Position numbers and translations under genes: made by a program. A stretch of 64,000 nt of DNA from Gnetum montanum (taxonomy: Eukaryota > Streptophyta > Gnetopsida > Gnetales > Gnetaceae), in the NCBI GenBank assembly GCA_015680685.1, contig MNCI01020799.1:30004-94003 (forward strand), read 5' to 3'. Under the pieces are notes generated by a model. The model had not been told where the DNA came from. It made no database searches and saw nothing but the letters and a program-made list of their open reading frames with translations. Below, one piece after another: positions 23,473-34,012 of the stretch. Each line of letters starts with the position of its first letter. Positions within the stretch are counted from its first letter, which is position 1.

Positions 23473-23640
23473 GAAAGGAAATGTTGGGAACGATGTAGAA
23501 GAATTTGGCCTTTTGGACAAGTATGTTTATGTCTTCCATAGGTAAGTTTACTCTAGCTAAATCTATTTTCTCTAGCATTCTCATTTATAGTGCATTGGTT
23601 TTTAATTCCCTAGCCCAATTTGTGTTGCAAGTCAATTAGA
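23473..23640 (+). pseudogene. LINE reverse transcriptase, copy 2, right half
   Basis: It resumes LINE sequence (AATGTTGGGAACGATGTAG, then GGACAAGTATGTTTATGTCTTCCATAGG) and ends GCAAGTCAATTAGAT, where copy 3 begins. Confidence 0.65.
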
Positions 23641-24240
23641 TAATATAATGAATTTTTTCTCAACATCTATCCATATGGCTAGAAAAAGTAATGTAGGTGT
23701 TGAATGTATTTTATCAATCAATAGAGCTTGAAGTCATTTGGAACAAGATAGAGCTTCTTCATCTAGGATGCTTGACAAAAATATTTGAGCATATTAGGAA
23801 TATTTTTTGATATACTTTTGGCTCACTCCTAGCTACCTATTTGGAGCAGTGTTTATTCTATAAACAAAATCAACTAATAGTTGGGAGTGCATGTTGGCAA
23901 AGATGCAAAAGAAGTTAGCCTCTTGGAGAGGTATGTTTATGTATTTTGTAGGTAAGTTAACTCTAGCTAAATCTATTCTCTCGAGCATTCTCATTTATAG
24001 TGCATTGATTTTCAATTCCCTAGCCTAATTTGTATTGCAAGTTAACTAGATTGTGAGGATTTTTCTTTCATCTGGTGGAAAGGAGCATCACTGATTTCAT
24101 TAATTTCTTGGAATAATGTGGCTATCCCAGATCATGCAAGTGGTTGTCGACTTCTAAATTTTAGGATGTAGGCTTACATTCTAGCTGCTAAGTTAGCTTG
24201 GGAAGGTTTGGTCCTGGGAAAACAAGCCTTAGGTTAATTT
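23641..24240 (+). pseudogene. LINE reverse transcriptase, copy 3, extending to the post-RT region
   Basis: It starts at TTTTTTCTCAACATCTATC, equivalent to the catalytic-box region of copy 1 at about 11796. It reads through the KKLASWRGMF and LTLAKSIL segments and then continues further: a segment translating as GCRLLNFRM and YILAAKLAWEG corresponds to the GGLGxRxL and AxLAKxxWR region that follows RT in plant L1 LINEs. It is thus the copy connected to the LINE 3' end. Confidence 0.7.
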
Positions 24241-25413
24241 TTTTTGAATTTGCTATTCTAATTTGTGAACTTGTCTAGCTAGAGCCTTGAAGATATCGAA
24301 AATCACTAGGAGATGATGAAATTTCCTTCATTCACTTAGGTGTTGGAAATTTTGGGAATAAAACATTCTAGTGGAAGTTCTTCTAGTAGGATAAGCTCAT
24401 AAAAAATGATTAGAATTTTTTTTAAAGTAGTCAAGTTATTGCACTGAGGTCTAGGGGCACATGTAAAGGTTTAGTAAGAGGTAGTGGAGAATTCCATTAG
24501 TCTTTCATGATGACAACAAACATGGCCAATTCACCAAAATTCTTAACATCTTTAAAAGACATAGCCCCCATAATTTAGCCCATGAAGATACCTTACATTT
24601 TGCTTTGACAAATTACAGACAATGGATCTCATGTTTTTATAGGTAATACTTTACCAAAATAAGGGGATTGAGCCTTATTTAAAGGTTGCATTGTAGAACA
24701 AACATGAGATTTTTTGCTTGGTTATTGGCTCATCATGTAGTGCTTACTTACAAAAAACTCTAGTAATAGGGTTTTGCCATGACCTTTTAGTATATCCTTT
24801 GCTATAAGTAGATTGAAACTATAACACACCTTTTTAAGAAATATTTTTTTACAAAGGCTATAGTTTGATTTGTGTGCATGTACACGAGGATCCTATGGGA
24901 TCAATGTTGGGTAATGATTATAGAACAGCTCATCATTCAAAGCCACTTGCATGAAATTTAATTATGGATGGAGATTACCTAGGAGACTTGGCTAGAGCAG
25001 AATGGTCATACTTCTTTTGCAAAGTGCCTAAACTCTTCCTATAAATATGTCTCTAAAGCATTCACCAAATTTTACTTATGGAAAAACATCCATGAATGCA
25101 CAATGACAATGTTGAACATTCATGACTTCTTGCAAGATGAACCAATGTGGCCCTCATAAACTGTATGTTCTTTTACTTTTATGAATATGCATAACCTTTG
25201 TTTTAAATGAACTTTATAATGTTGCACATGAATTTTTTTTTATTTTTCATTTCAAAGCCCTCTAAGAATACTTATGGCTTTTTGATTGGTATGGGTGTTC
25301 ATTTGTCTTGTTGGAGGATCTTCTACCCTCCATGATGATACTACTATTGTAATTGATGATTTGTGGGTTCACCCCTCTCATTATATAAATGATCAAACTT
25401 TTCTTTAAAAAAA
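24241..25413 (+). other. 3' tail of the LINE insertion, mostly unassigned
   Basis: No coding homology is recognised between about 24250 and 25280. The last 130 bases (GGGTGTTCATTTGTC, CATTATATAAATGATC) look like the end of a plant LINE and run into nine A residues. A separate insertion in the middle cannot be excluded. Confidence 0.45.
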
Positions 25414-25429
25414 AATGCTATCCACACAC
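25414..25429. repeat. Right target-site duplication of the LINE
   Basis: AATGCTATCCACACAC directly after the poly-A run; identical to 11704-11719. Confidence 0.85.
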
Positions 25430-26024
25430 ATCATCATAACAAAGTAAACTTACATGCATTGCCATAAAGCTTAAAATGAAAATCCATGGAAGTTGGATTG
25501 TTACACCTATCATGTTAATCATGAGATTTTAGCCTAGTGCTAAGACTTGTAATTTGGTAACTTCAAGTTATAAATTCAATTTTAGTGGAAAACACTAAGT
25601 TATAAAGTTATAATTTGACTATAATTCCTTTTCAACCCCCTCCCTCCCTCATCTCGCTCCCCACCTTTCCTTCCTTAAAATCAAATTACCAATCATGTTT
25701 CTTTATCCCAGTTACTAATTATGTTAAAATTTAATGACAAGCAACATTATCTTGGCCAAATATAAATTTACAAGCTGGTAAGGAAAAACTTGTGATGCCT
25801 TCTTTCAGTGATGTTGATGCAAGTAAACCACTTTAATTTGTTCTTTATGATGATATTTATGAATTATTGGTTGTTGATCATTCTTCACAATATGTGTTTA
25901 TTCAAATTTTGAGTTACCTATCTCGTAATTGAAGTTTCATTTCATAATTAAATGATGTGATGAAAAAGCATGATATCCAAGTCCTTCATGCTAACTATTA
26001 TTCTCATTTTTTTCTACTTATTGA
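25430..26024. other. Unassigned host sequence left of element C
   Basis: AT-rich and without a recognised gene. Around 25510-25620 there is a phrase GCCTAGTGCTAAGACTTG...TAAATTCAATTTTAGTGG reminiscent of a tRNA-derived SINE. The stretch from 25800 onward and its continuation at 32083 could be a decayed coding region, but no family was recognised. Confidence 0.4.
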
Positions 26025-26029
26025 GTTAG

Positions 26030-26934
26030 TGATGAGTGGCTAGGTACCCCTACACTCAACCATACGAATACAACTGTTCACACACGAATCGATCGAACTC
26101 CGCAGATGAACTAGTTGTGGTATCTAAATAGTTACTCGTTGATTGAAATTCGTTGTCTTCCCACCTAGACTAGTATTTGCTTTGTCACATATGATTTAGT
26201 CTAGAGTGAGGTATATGATATGATCCTAAACTAGTGCTACTCCTAGAGGCAATGGAAAATAACTTTGTTTTAAACTAAGAGGGAGTGGGAGAAGAGAATC
26301 TAAGCTAGCCTAAGTGCAATGAGTATCCATCCTTAATCATCCATACACATCTAGGACCTCATGTATTGCTTTTGGGATTACCAAGTGTATATTACTTGAG
26401 CACTCCTAAATACGCTATTGGGTTACCAAGTAGTCACACTTAAATGCTTGCGATTAAGTCGTACTCATTCTGTGTTTAATAACAAGGATAGTAAATGACG
26501 GTAAATGAAGAGTAATTAGGAAATAATAAATAATAATAAAAATTAAATAACTAAAACTAAATGAATGCTTCAATGATGAAGTAATCTCGATCTTTATTGC
26601 TAGTCATGTGCGTGTCCAAGTATGTCACACTCGAATAAAGGTTCCGTACAATTACAATCATCACACTGCGGGCATGCATTGAGGAAAGGGTTGAGATGAA
26701 CTAAAAATGAACAAAAAGACTCTACTCTAACACTACTTACCTCTAACTCCTCTTCCTATATGCCAAAATGTGTATTTATAGGCTTACACAGGAGCCACAA
26801 TATCATGTATCTGATATCGTTACCTAGGTCACGAAATCGTGTACCTAATATTGAGGGTTTGATATCAAGGGTCTGATATCAGCACCTCGTTAACAAGGGT
26901 CTGATATTAGAACTTGACAAACCATGATTCATCA
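26030..26934 (-). repeat. 3' LTR of C
   Basis: On the plus strand it starts TGATGAGTGGC and ends TTCATCA. The U3, at the right side here, holds a series of GATATC/GATATT units. 905 bp against 947 bp in the 5' LTR. Confidence 0.92.
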
Positions 26935-26947
26935 TATCCCCACGACT
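26935..26947 (-). other. Polypurine tract of C
   Basis: Read on the minus strand AGTCGTGGGGATA, abutting the 3' LTR. Confidence 0.75.
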
Positions 26948-27116
26948 AAATAACAACTCATCCTCGAGTTAAAGAAAGTGAGGAATAAGCTCAATTAATT
27001 ACATAGTGGATAGGTATGGGATTATTGACTAACTAGAAATTTATTCATGCCATAGTGAAAAATAAAATACAACCCAATTGGGAAATAGACACAAAAATTA
27101 CAAAATTTATTGGAAT

Positions 27117-27530
27117 TCATGTAGTTCCTGGTGGTAGTGGCTCCTCCACGGGTGCCTTTCCTTTGTCCTATGCTTCAAGCTTCTGAGATTGATATCGTTG
27201 AAGAAGCACCTAACGTTTCTTCTCTTCTATCCAAGGATTATGAGTCATCCATGCTGATGTTCCAATGTTTGATGGAGTTGGCACTTCCCATGGACACGAC
27301 ATTTGTGGGAACACTTGATTGGCCTTGACATGCCATGTCACAAATAGTCGTCATTCCTCTTCATAGGCTTGAGGCCTTGACCTCTCCACCTTTTGCTTGG
27401 CTAGATTGTGTAGTGATAGGAGTTCCCTTATGGATGTTGGATGATTGTGCCTCCTACTCCACATGTTTTGCATAAGGTCCTTAGTTACACTTTGAGAAGG
27501 TCCTCCTTGTTGTTCTCTTTTAGGAACCAT
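27117..27530 (-). pseudogene. ORF3, short decayed form, element C
   Basis: The ATG (27530) directly follows a predicted acceptor GTGATTATAG, with TACTAAT upstream. The N-terminus is MVPKREQQGGPSQ and the C-terminus ends EEPLPPGTT before TGA. The middle retains the AYEEE and FVTWHVKANQVFPQ segments but lacks the globular domain and coiled coil seen in B. It is broken by stops and frame changes. The sharp N- and C-terminal matches to A1, B and F fix its limits. Confidence 0.6.
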
Positions 27531-28956
27531 CTATAATCACACAAGGATCAATTAGTAGTAAGGTTATTGAAAGAAGTTCAATTATTTTTTACCTTACTCA
27601 TTGCCTTTAATAAATGTTGAATTGTTTTCTTAGTATGATTTTAGAGTTAGAAATTTTTTTCAAGGAAGTTTCCCTAAAAGTTTAATGTCAGACTTGATTT
27701 GTTTAGGTGACACATAAAAGAACATGTAATGGTTTTGAGAAACGTTTGATAAAATGATGACAAAGGAAAGAATAGATTTGGCAATGAAGTACTCAGAAGG
27801 TATAAAATGATGTGGTGGTGTGCAACAAGTATAAATTACAAAAGTCACGCAAGTGGATCCTCCCCAAAGTAGGTTCCAACCTATAATTCCCTTGCGTAAC
27901 CACACCTTGAAATTTCTATAGGCACTATAAGGGTTAAATGTAATCTACATGGATGCAACAAAACACACACATGTTAAATACCACTGCGACGAGGTATGAA
28001 TTCTATGCCACATAAGACACAAGTTAGAAATACTTAGATAGTGAGATGAAACGAATCGTAGAAGGGATTGTAGAGATCGGGACATGAGGTAATTCACCTA
28101 GGGCACAGTGAATCTTGAGTGTAGGGTGTGATTAATGTGTCATTAGCCCATCGCTCTAAAATCAAGACCAAGTCCATTCCTTTGATCAGTGACATTGCAT
28201 TGTTTCATCCAATGATGGACAACCATAAGAGTACCATGACAACAGGGTGTACGATCACTTGGCATTTTGTCCAAGGGAGGAGTGACTTGGAATTTCTTTG
28301 CTGCACACATGTTTTGTTTGTTTTTTTCTTTTCTTTATGTTTTTCTCTCATTTTATTTTTTTTCTAGCCACTTTGGCACTTTGTTTTCTCCAATAGTGAA
28401 CTGGAGAAGCCACCAACCTTCAGGCATGGATGCATGTCTTTCCAATGGGACTCCCAGAACAATATTGAGTTTTATTATTGAGTGCCTTTATTACTCTTAC
28501 TCTCATTTTTCATTAGATCTACAAGGATCTTAGTACAACCAGGCTCCATGATAGCACCTATAGATGTCACCAAAAAGAATCCACAAGTCCCCTTGATGTC
28601 ACACCCTAGCCATTCCCTCTTAGTCCATCATTTTTCACTCTAGGCATAATGAGCATAAAATTACTTTTAAGTTTTCATGATGACAGGAATATCATCGTAC
28701 CCAGAGTAGAACCTCTTATTAATAGAATGGGTGGGTGGATGTTGTAGGCTTACTGTCCAAATAATTAGTTACCTGAGACTTGATAGCATAGAACAACACC
28801 TCAACCAAAAAGTCACATGAGTGCTTTATTCATAGATGAGATTACCCACAAAAAGATAAAACAATAAATTAGAAATGAAAAACTAGAAAACAAAAAACTG
28901 GAAAACAAAAAATTGTAAAATTAAAGAAAAAGAAAAATATTTACTAATTTTACTTG
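27531..28956 (-). other. Non-coding region of C between gag and ORF3
   Basis: On the minus strand it holds a T-rich tract, a variant GTGGGT (28844-28849) where other copies have GTAAGT, and the conserved box with CTTTGGGGAGGATCC near 27857-27872. It lacks the internal promoter module present in B. No supported ORF. Confidence 0.55.
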
Positions 28957-30998
28957 TTAGAATGGAGGATATCCCCCATAACTAAATAGTTGAGCATGGC
29001 TAGAATTAATAAATGGAAAATGTGGATCCATGCATGTTGGAAATGTTGGGGATTGATCATATCCAAACTATCAGGTGTCTTTTGAGGTGGTGGTAGGAAT
29101 ATACCCAAATTGGGGTTCACACACTTGATTGTAGTAGGCATAGTGGGGTAGATTATTAGATGTGGTCATGTGATAGGGAGCTGACCCACTATGACACTCG
29201 TGACCATAAGATGGTATGCAAGGATCAATATGTCTTCCTATGTGGTTATATTCATTGGGCCACATAGTTTTTGGAGTGTTGGTTGGTGGCTCGGATAAGG
29301 TAACAAGAGGCATTGGGTTCAAAGGGGAAGATGCATCACAATGCTAGACTTGTGTTGAGTTGGTGGATGTAGTGGTTTTAGAAATGTGCTATTTCTTTCT
29401 ATGGTTATGCCTAAAGAAAGGATGCTTCTGAAATTGTGGAGAGTCTCCACTACTATTGATAGTAGCAACACAAGTAACATTTGTAGGTTGGTGCTATGGT
29501 GAAAAACCTTCTGGCACAATTGGTGGTGATGTAGAAGGAGGTGAAGGATGAGAATATTGAGGGTGAGGAGAAGTGCAAGGAACATGAGCTGGTGATCTTA
29601 TGGAAAAGGACATGGGTTGATAGTACTTAGGAGAATGATAATGATGTGGTGAGATAGAGGATGTTGACCCAATTCTGGAAACAAGATGCTGAACATAATA
29701 AGCACTTGGGTTTAGATGGTAGGAAGGGTGTGACTAGTTTGATGGTGACCTCCCCCATGATTGGGATTTTTTCCATTGTGATTGAACATAGTATTTTTGT
29801 ACAAACTCTAGATGTAACATTCCTCCCCAATGCTCATGTAAATGTGACAAGATTAGGCATTAACCTTTGGGGTGATCGTATAGGCAAATTTTACATTAAT
29901 ATGTATGATTAATAGTTGAGTTCTTATCCTTATTCTCTTCAACCCTTCTTTCTGATTATCTAAAGGTGTTCTATCCTACTTCTTGGTTCATCGTGGTTCT
30001 ACCTCTAATAGTGTTGGCATATTCTCCACATTTTTCATGTATCCATTTTGTCATCTTACTAATCTTTGCCTCAATTTCATCTAGTGATTATAGTATTGGC
30101 AAAGATGATTCACCTCCTTGAGGTGAGTTGATTTCTCCTCTTCATGATCATGGACCTTTGCTATTTTGAGATTTTGATCTTGTTGAGAGCTTTCAACATT
30201 ATCCTATTTAGCTAGTTCTCCTTCTTCTTTTGCTACCTGCTTAATAAGCTCTTAGAATTGGTGGGTTCATAGCTTGTATAGTTGACCTCAGGCATACATC
30301 CCTAGGGTCTCCCTTGTTTCATTACAGAGCCCATCTATGATGTGATACATTAGCCTTTCCTTAGAGAACCCATGGCATGGGTAATTATTTAACAATGAAT
30401 ATTATCTTTCTAAGGCCATATCCAAGGGTTCATGTTGCTCTTATTTCCACTCTTGGATTTGTCTCCTCAAGGCTAACACTCTTGCATAAGTTTGATATCT
30501 TTCATTGAAGAGTTCTACCATTGTTAGCCAACGTTGAATTGATTTTGGTCTTAAGGACCTATACCATACTTTTGATTGGCCAATGAGTGTCAGAGGAAAG
30601 AACTTAAGTTTTTTCCATCCATTATCAATATTTTTCCATACACAGGCATCATGGAAGGCTTGTAAATGATGTTGCGGATCCAAATCATAACCTCCTAAAA
30701 ACTTGGGAAAGTTGTTTAAATCAAGCCTGGGTAGATGGCTTTCCTTACGATGCCTGCGGGATATTTGAACATCCTCTTGTATATGCATTAGGGTCTTAGT
30801 GGCTAGCAAGGATTCATCGTCACTAGGTAGGTTATGAATTTTGGAGTTGGGATGATGTTGTATTTGTTTATGTATATAGGATACCCTTGCATTAGATTGG
30901 GTACTCCAAACTTCATCTTCATCATCATATAATTCGTTGGTTCTCCAATGAATTGCCTTACTAGTTGTTGCATTATCATAGTCTTGTGAGAGATACAT
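28957..30998 (-). pseudogene. gag, element C
   Basis: Open for the first 185 codons (30998-30441): MYLSQDYDNATTSKAIHWR, then the gag core with LPRLDLNNFPKFLGGYDLD and VWYRSLRPKSIQRW. The rest is broken by stops and at least one frameshift, but the proline/histidine-rich tail and the terminal segment ending GGYPPF remain (stop at 28957-28959). It is the longest open gag start in the window and close to the gag of B and F. Confidence 0.8.
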
Positions 30999-31111
30999 TG
31001 TTATGAATTGTGTGTGAGTTATTTACAGTTAGTTTTTTTCTAAAAGATATATCATTAATGTTTCTTTACAACGATCTTGGATGATATAACTAATCTAGAT
31101 AATTAGCACCA

Positions 31112-31130
31112 TCCCCAAAAACAGTGCCAA
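31112..31130 (-). other. Primer-binding site of C
   Basis: Read on the minus strand TTGGCACTGTTTTTGGGGA, a degenerate form of the tRNA-Asp complementary site, immediately internal to the 5' LTR. Confidence 0.65.
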
Positions 31131-32077
31131 TGATGAGTGGCTAGGTACCCCTACACTCAACCATACGAATACAAGTGTTCACGCATGATCCAGTCGAACT
31201 CCATAGATGAACTAGTTGTGGTATCTAGATAGTTACTTGTTGATCATAGTTTGCTATCTTCTCACCTAGACTAGTATTTTCTTTGTCATGTATGGTTTAG
31301 TCCAGAGTAAGGTGTATGATATGATCCTAAACTAGTGTTACTCCTAGAGGTAATGGAAAATAACTTTGTTTTAAACTAAGAGGGAGTGGGAGAAGAGAAT
31401 CTAAGCTAGCCTAAGTGTGATGAGCATTCATCCTTAATCATTTGTACACATCTTGGACCTCATGTACTACTTCTGGGATTACCAACCATATATTACTTGA
31501 GCACTCCTAGATACGCTATTGGGTTACCAAGTAGTCACACTTAAATGCTCATGATTAAGTCATACTCATTTCGTGTTTAATAATAGGGATAGTAAATGAG
31601 GGTAAAGGAAGAGTAATTAGGAAATGATAAATAACAATAACAATTAAATAACTAAAACTAAATGAATGTTGCAATGATGAAGTAATCTCAATCTTTATTG
31701 CTGGTCATGTGCGTGTCCAAGTACATCACACTTGAATAAAGGTTTCATACAATTACAATCATCACACTGTGGGCATGCACTAAGGAAAGGGATGAGATGA
31801 ACTAAAAATGAACAAAAAGACTCTACTCTAATACTACTTACTTCTAACTCCTCTTCCTGTGTGCTCAATTGTGTATTTATAGGCTTACATAGGAGCCATG
31901 ATATCATGTATCTGATGTCGTTACTTAGGTTGTGCTATCACGTACCCGATATTGAGGGTCCAATATCGGGGGTCTGATATTGAGGGTTTGATATCAAGGG
32001 TATGATATTAGCACTTGGTTAACAAGGTTCCGATATCTAGGGTTCGATATTAGCACTCGACAAACCACAATTCATCA
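31131..32077 (-). repeat. 5' LTR of C
   Basis: Direct repeat of 26030-26934, ending TTCATCA before GTTAG. The region 31905-32060 contains at least six GATATC/GATATT-type units (such as CCGATATTGAGGG and TTTGATATCAAGGG). Confidence 0.92.
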
Positions 32078-32082
32078 GTTAG

Positions 32083-32911
32083 ATAATGCTTCGGTAGTGT
32101 AGTGTGCCCTAGGTATAGGGTCTTTTATACATAAGCATGTAGTGTTCGTCATTCATAAGTGGAGTCTAAATTTAATGTTCACTCTAAAGAATATGGTAAA
32201 GTTCCATGTTTTGTCAAGTCATATAATCTTCAGTTGATTTTTTAGAAAGTTAAGCAGGAAATTATTAGTCTTTTAATTTCCATTAAGTATATGAAGTTTA
32301 TTCACCAACTTTTGGTTATCAATATCAAGGAAATTTTTTTAATGCTTATCTTTTTTTGCTCAAGAAAAAAGATTCTAAAGAAAGGAAAAAATGTATTAAA
32401 GATGCAAATTTAAAAAAAAACTATATGAAGTTGAAGATATGAAAAGTCAAGTTAATGTCAACGATAAGAATGATCAAATGAAAATAAAGAATCTAGAGAA
32501 GATAAAAGCTTCAATGTTTATTTTTTTCATATTAAACAAAGTATGAAGCAACCTAGGAAGATAGCTCATAAGGTACATTTTTCCTTTTTTGATAAGAATA
32601 CTATTAACCTAAAAATTATAACTAGTATTGTCAAGAAGGTTATAGTTGGATAGTAAACATTCTTGATGTGAGATCAATAACAAGAAATGAGGTGAATATC
32701 TTCTACTAGTGGTATTACTTTCTCACTTTGAAACAAATATTAGTATTAAGCTATCACTCTCTATCTTTAATCTTTTTGCTATTGTAAGTTAAAGCATGAA
32801 TATAGAATAGTGATGTAAAGGTTCTTAGTAGTTGGAATTTCTTCTGTACTAACAATTAATTTTCTTTACTTATTTTTAAAGTATTAATTGTAATATTGTA
32901 TACTTGAGTAG
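32083..32911. other. Unassigned host sequence between C and D
   Basis: It continues the sequence interrupted by C at 26024. A lysine-rich reading frame around 32440-32530 (translating with KKKLYEVEDMKSQVNVND) and hydrophobic stretches before it hint at an old coding region. The frames are broken and no family was recognised. Confidence 0.35.
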
Positions 32912-32916
32912 ACAGT

Positions 32917-33876
32917 AGACGCGATATGCACAAGCTGCGATATTGCGTACGCGATATCGCGGCCTCCGCGATATCGCGTTGTCCCCTGCGATATCACATA
33001 CGCGATATCACGGTCCGCCTCCAAATCTATAAATAAGAGGCGGCACTCCCCTCATTTGGAATAGTAGGCTAGAAGTAGCGAAGCTCTAGCGGATTGATCA
33101 CCCCAGAGATAGAATATTTTTCCATGTGCCCATAGTAGGAGTCCCCCAAGTGAACGGTTCTTTATTCAAGAAGCTTTGTACCTGAACGCAAGTTGTGTAC
33201 AGAAATAAAGACGAGCTTTGTGGATAAACCTTGTAGTACATGAATAGGTTTTATTTAATGTTATTTATTACCTATTGTTAGCGTGGCATGAGTACGACTT
33301 GGTTACGAGCATTGACAAATGTGTATGGCTAACCAAGGAATCGACTACTCATCACGATTAGATCCTCTCACCCTTATCTCCTAGAACGTGGGACGAGTAC
33401 GACTTGATTACGAGCATCTATGAATATGTACGACTAGTCAAGGAATCGGCTGCTCGTCACACTTAGGCTAGTTAGGTGCCTCAGTATGACCACTTCGAGC
33501 ACGTGCGTTATGTGTGGTGATCCCAGTAATGATTAGCGTTTAGTAGCCATAGTTGCATAGTTTAGGGTGTGTACGGTAAGTGGGAACAGATGCTGATGCT
33601 AGTTAATTTAGACTTAGGACATTAGTTAGAGTAGTTAGTTCTCTCAACCCTTCACCCCTTAGCATAGGAGATAAACCAAAAAAGACCAAAAAATCATATA
33701 CCTCAGACTTACTTAACCATACACCATGACAACAACAAGTAAGTCTGGGAAGACAATGAATGATTAACCCCAAGTGTTCCATGGGGTGTTTAGGCATTTA
33801 GTCTGCGGAGTTCGACCGGATCGTGCGTGCTACTCGTTTCGTATGGTTGAGTGTAGGGGTACCTCGCCACTCATCA
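32917..33876 (+). repeat. 5' LTR of D
   Basis: It starts AGACGCGATATGCAC (the TGATG of the 3' copy is missing) and ends CCACTCATCA. U3 is a dense run of GCGATATCGCG palindromes up to the TATA box at 33028-33035. AATAAAGA lies near 33203. Confidence 0.88.
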
Positions 33877-33896
33877 TTGGCGCCGTTGCTGGGGAC
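33877..33896 (+). other. Primer-binding site of D (tRNA-Asp)
   Basis: TTGGCGCCGTTGCTGGGGAC. After the first T it matches the complement of the tRNA-Asp(GTC) 3' end at 16 of 17 bases. This primer choice is characteristic of the Athila lineage. Confidence 0.88.
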
Positions 33897-34012
33897 TAAG
33901 TGTTTGTACGCAAATTAGAACATTAGGAAATCTTTCACATCGTTGTGAGCCTTAACGAACCTTCGGGTTAATCAAATAAAAATTATATAACGGTGAACAA
34001 CACACCAATAAA

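Larger units (their letters stand above)
11720..25415 (+). mobile_element. L1-type LINE, 5'-truncated, with two nested insertions
   Basis: Reverse-transcriptase fragments typical of plant L1 LINEs are spread over 11720-11902, 19691-20232 and 23473-24240. The sequence ends in a poly-A run (25407-25415) and is bounded by a matching 16-base duplication at both ends. Element B and a copia element are inserted inside. Net LINE sequence is about 2.6 kb, so the 5' part (ORF1, endonuclease, N-terminal RT) is missing, as is common. The RT segment appears in three tandem copies, which is unusual. The stretch 24241-25340 is not clearly LINE-coding. Confidence 0.78.
26030..32077 (-). mobile_element. Element C: complete pol-less Athila-type element
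   Basis: It is bounded by two LTRs and a perfect 5-bp target duplication GTTAG (26025-26029 and 32078-32082). Read on the minus strand: 5' LTR (31131-32077), degenerate tRNA-Asp primer site (31112-31130), gag (30998-28957), T-rich tract, conserved box, splice acceptor, short ORF3 (27530-27117), polypurine tract (26947-26935), 3' LTR (26030-26934). There is no pol sequence. It is 6.05 kb, and the same structure is seen in A1. The intact ends show that it moved as a pol-less element. Confidence 0.93.
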
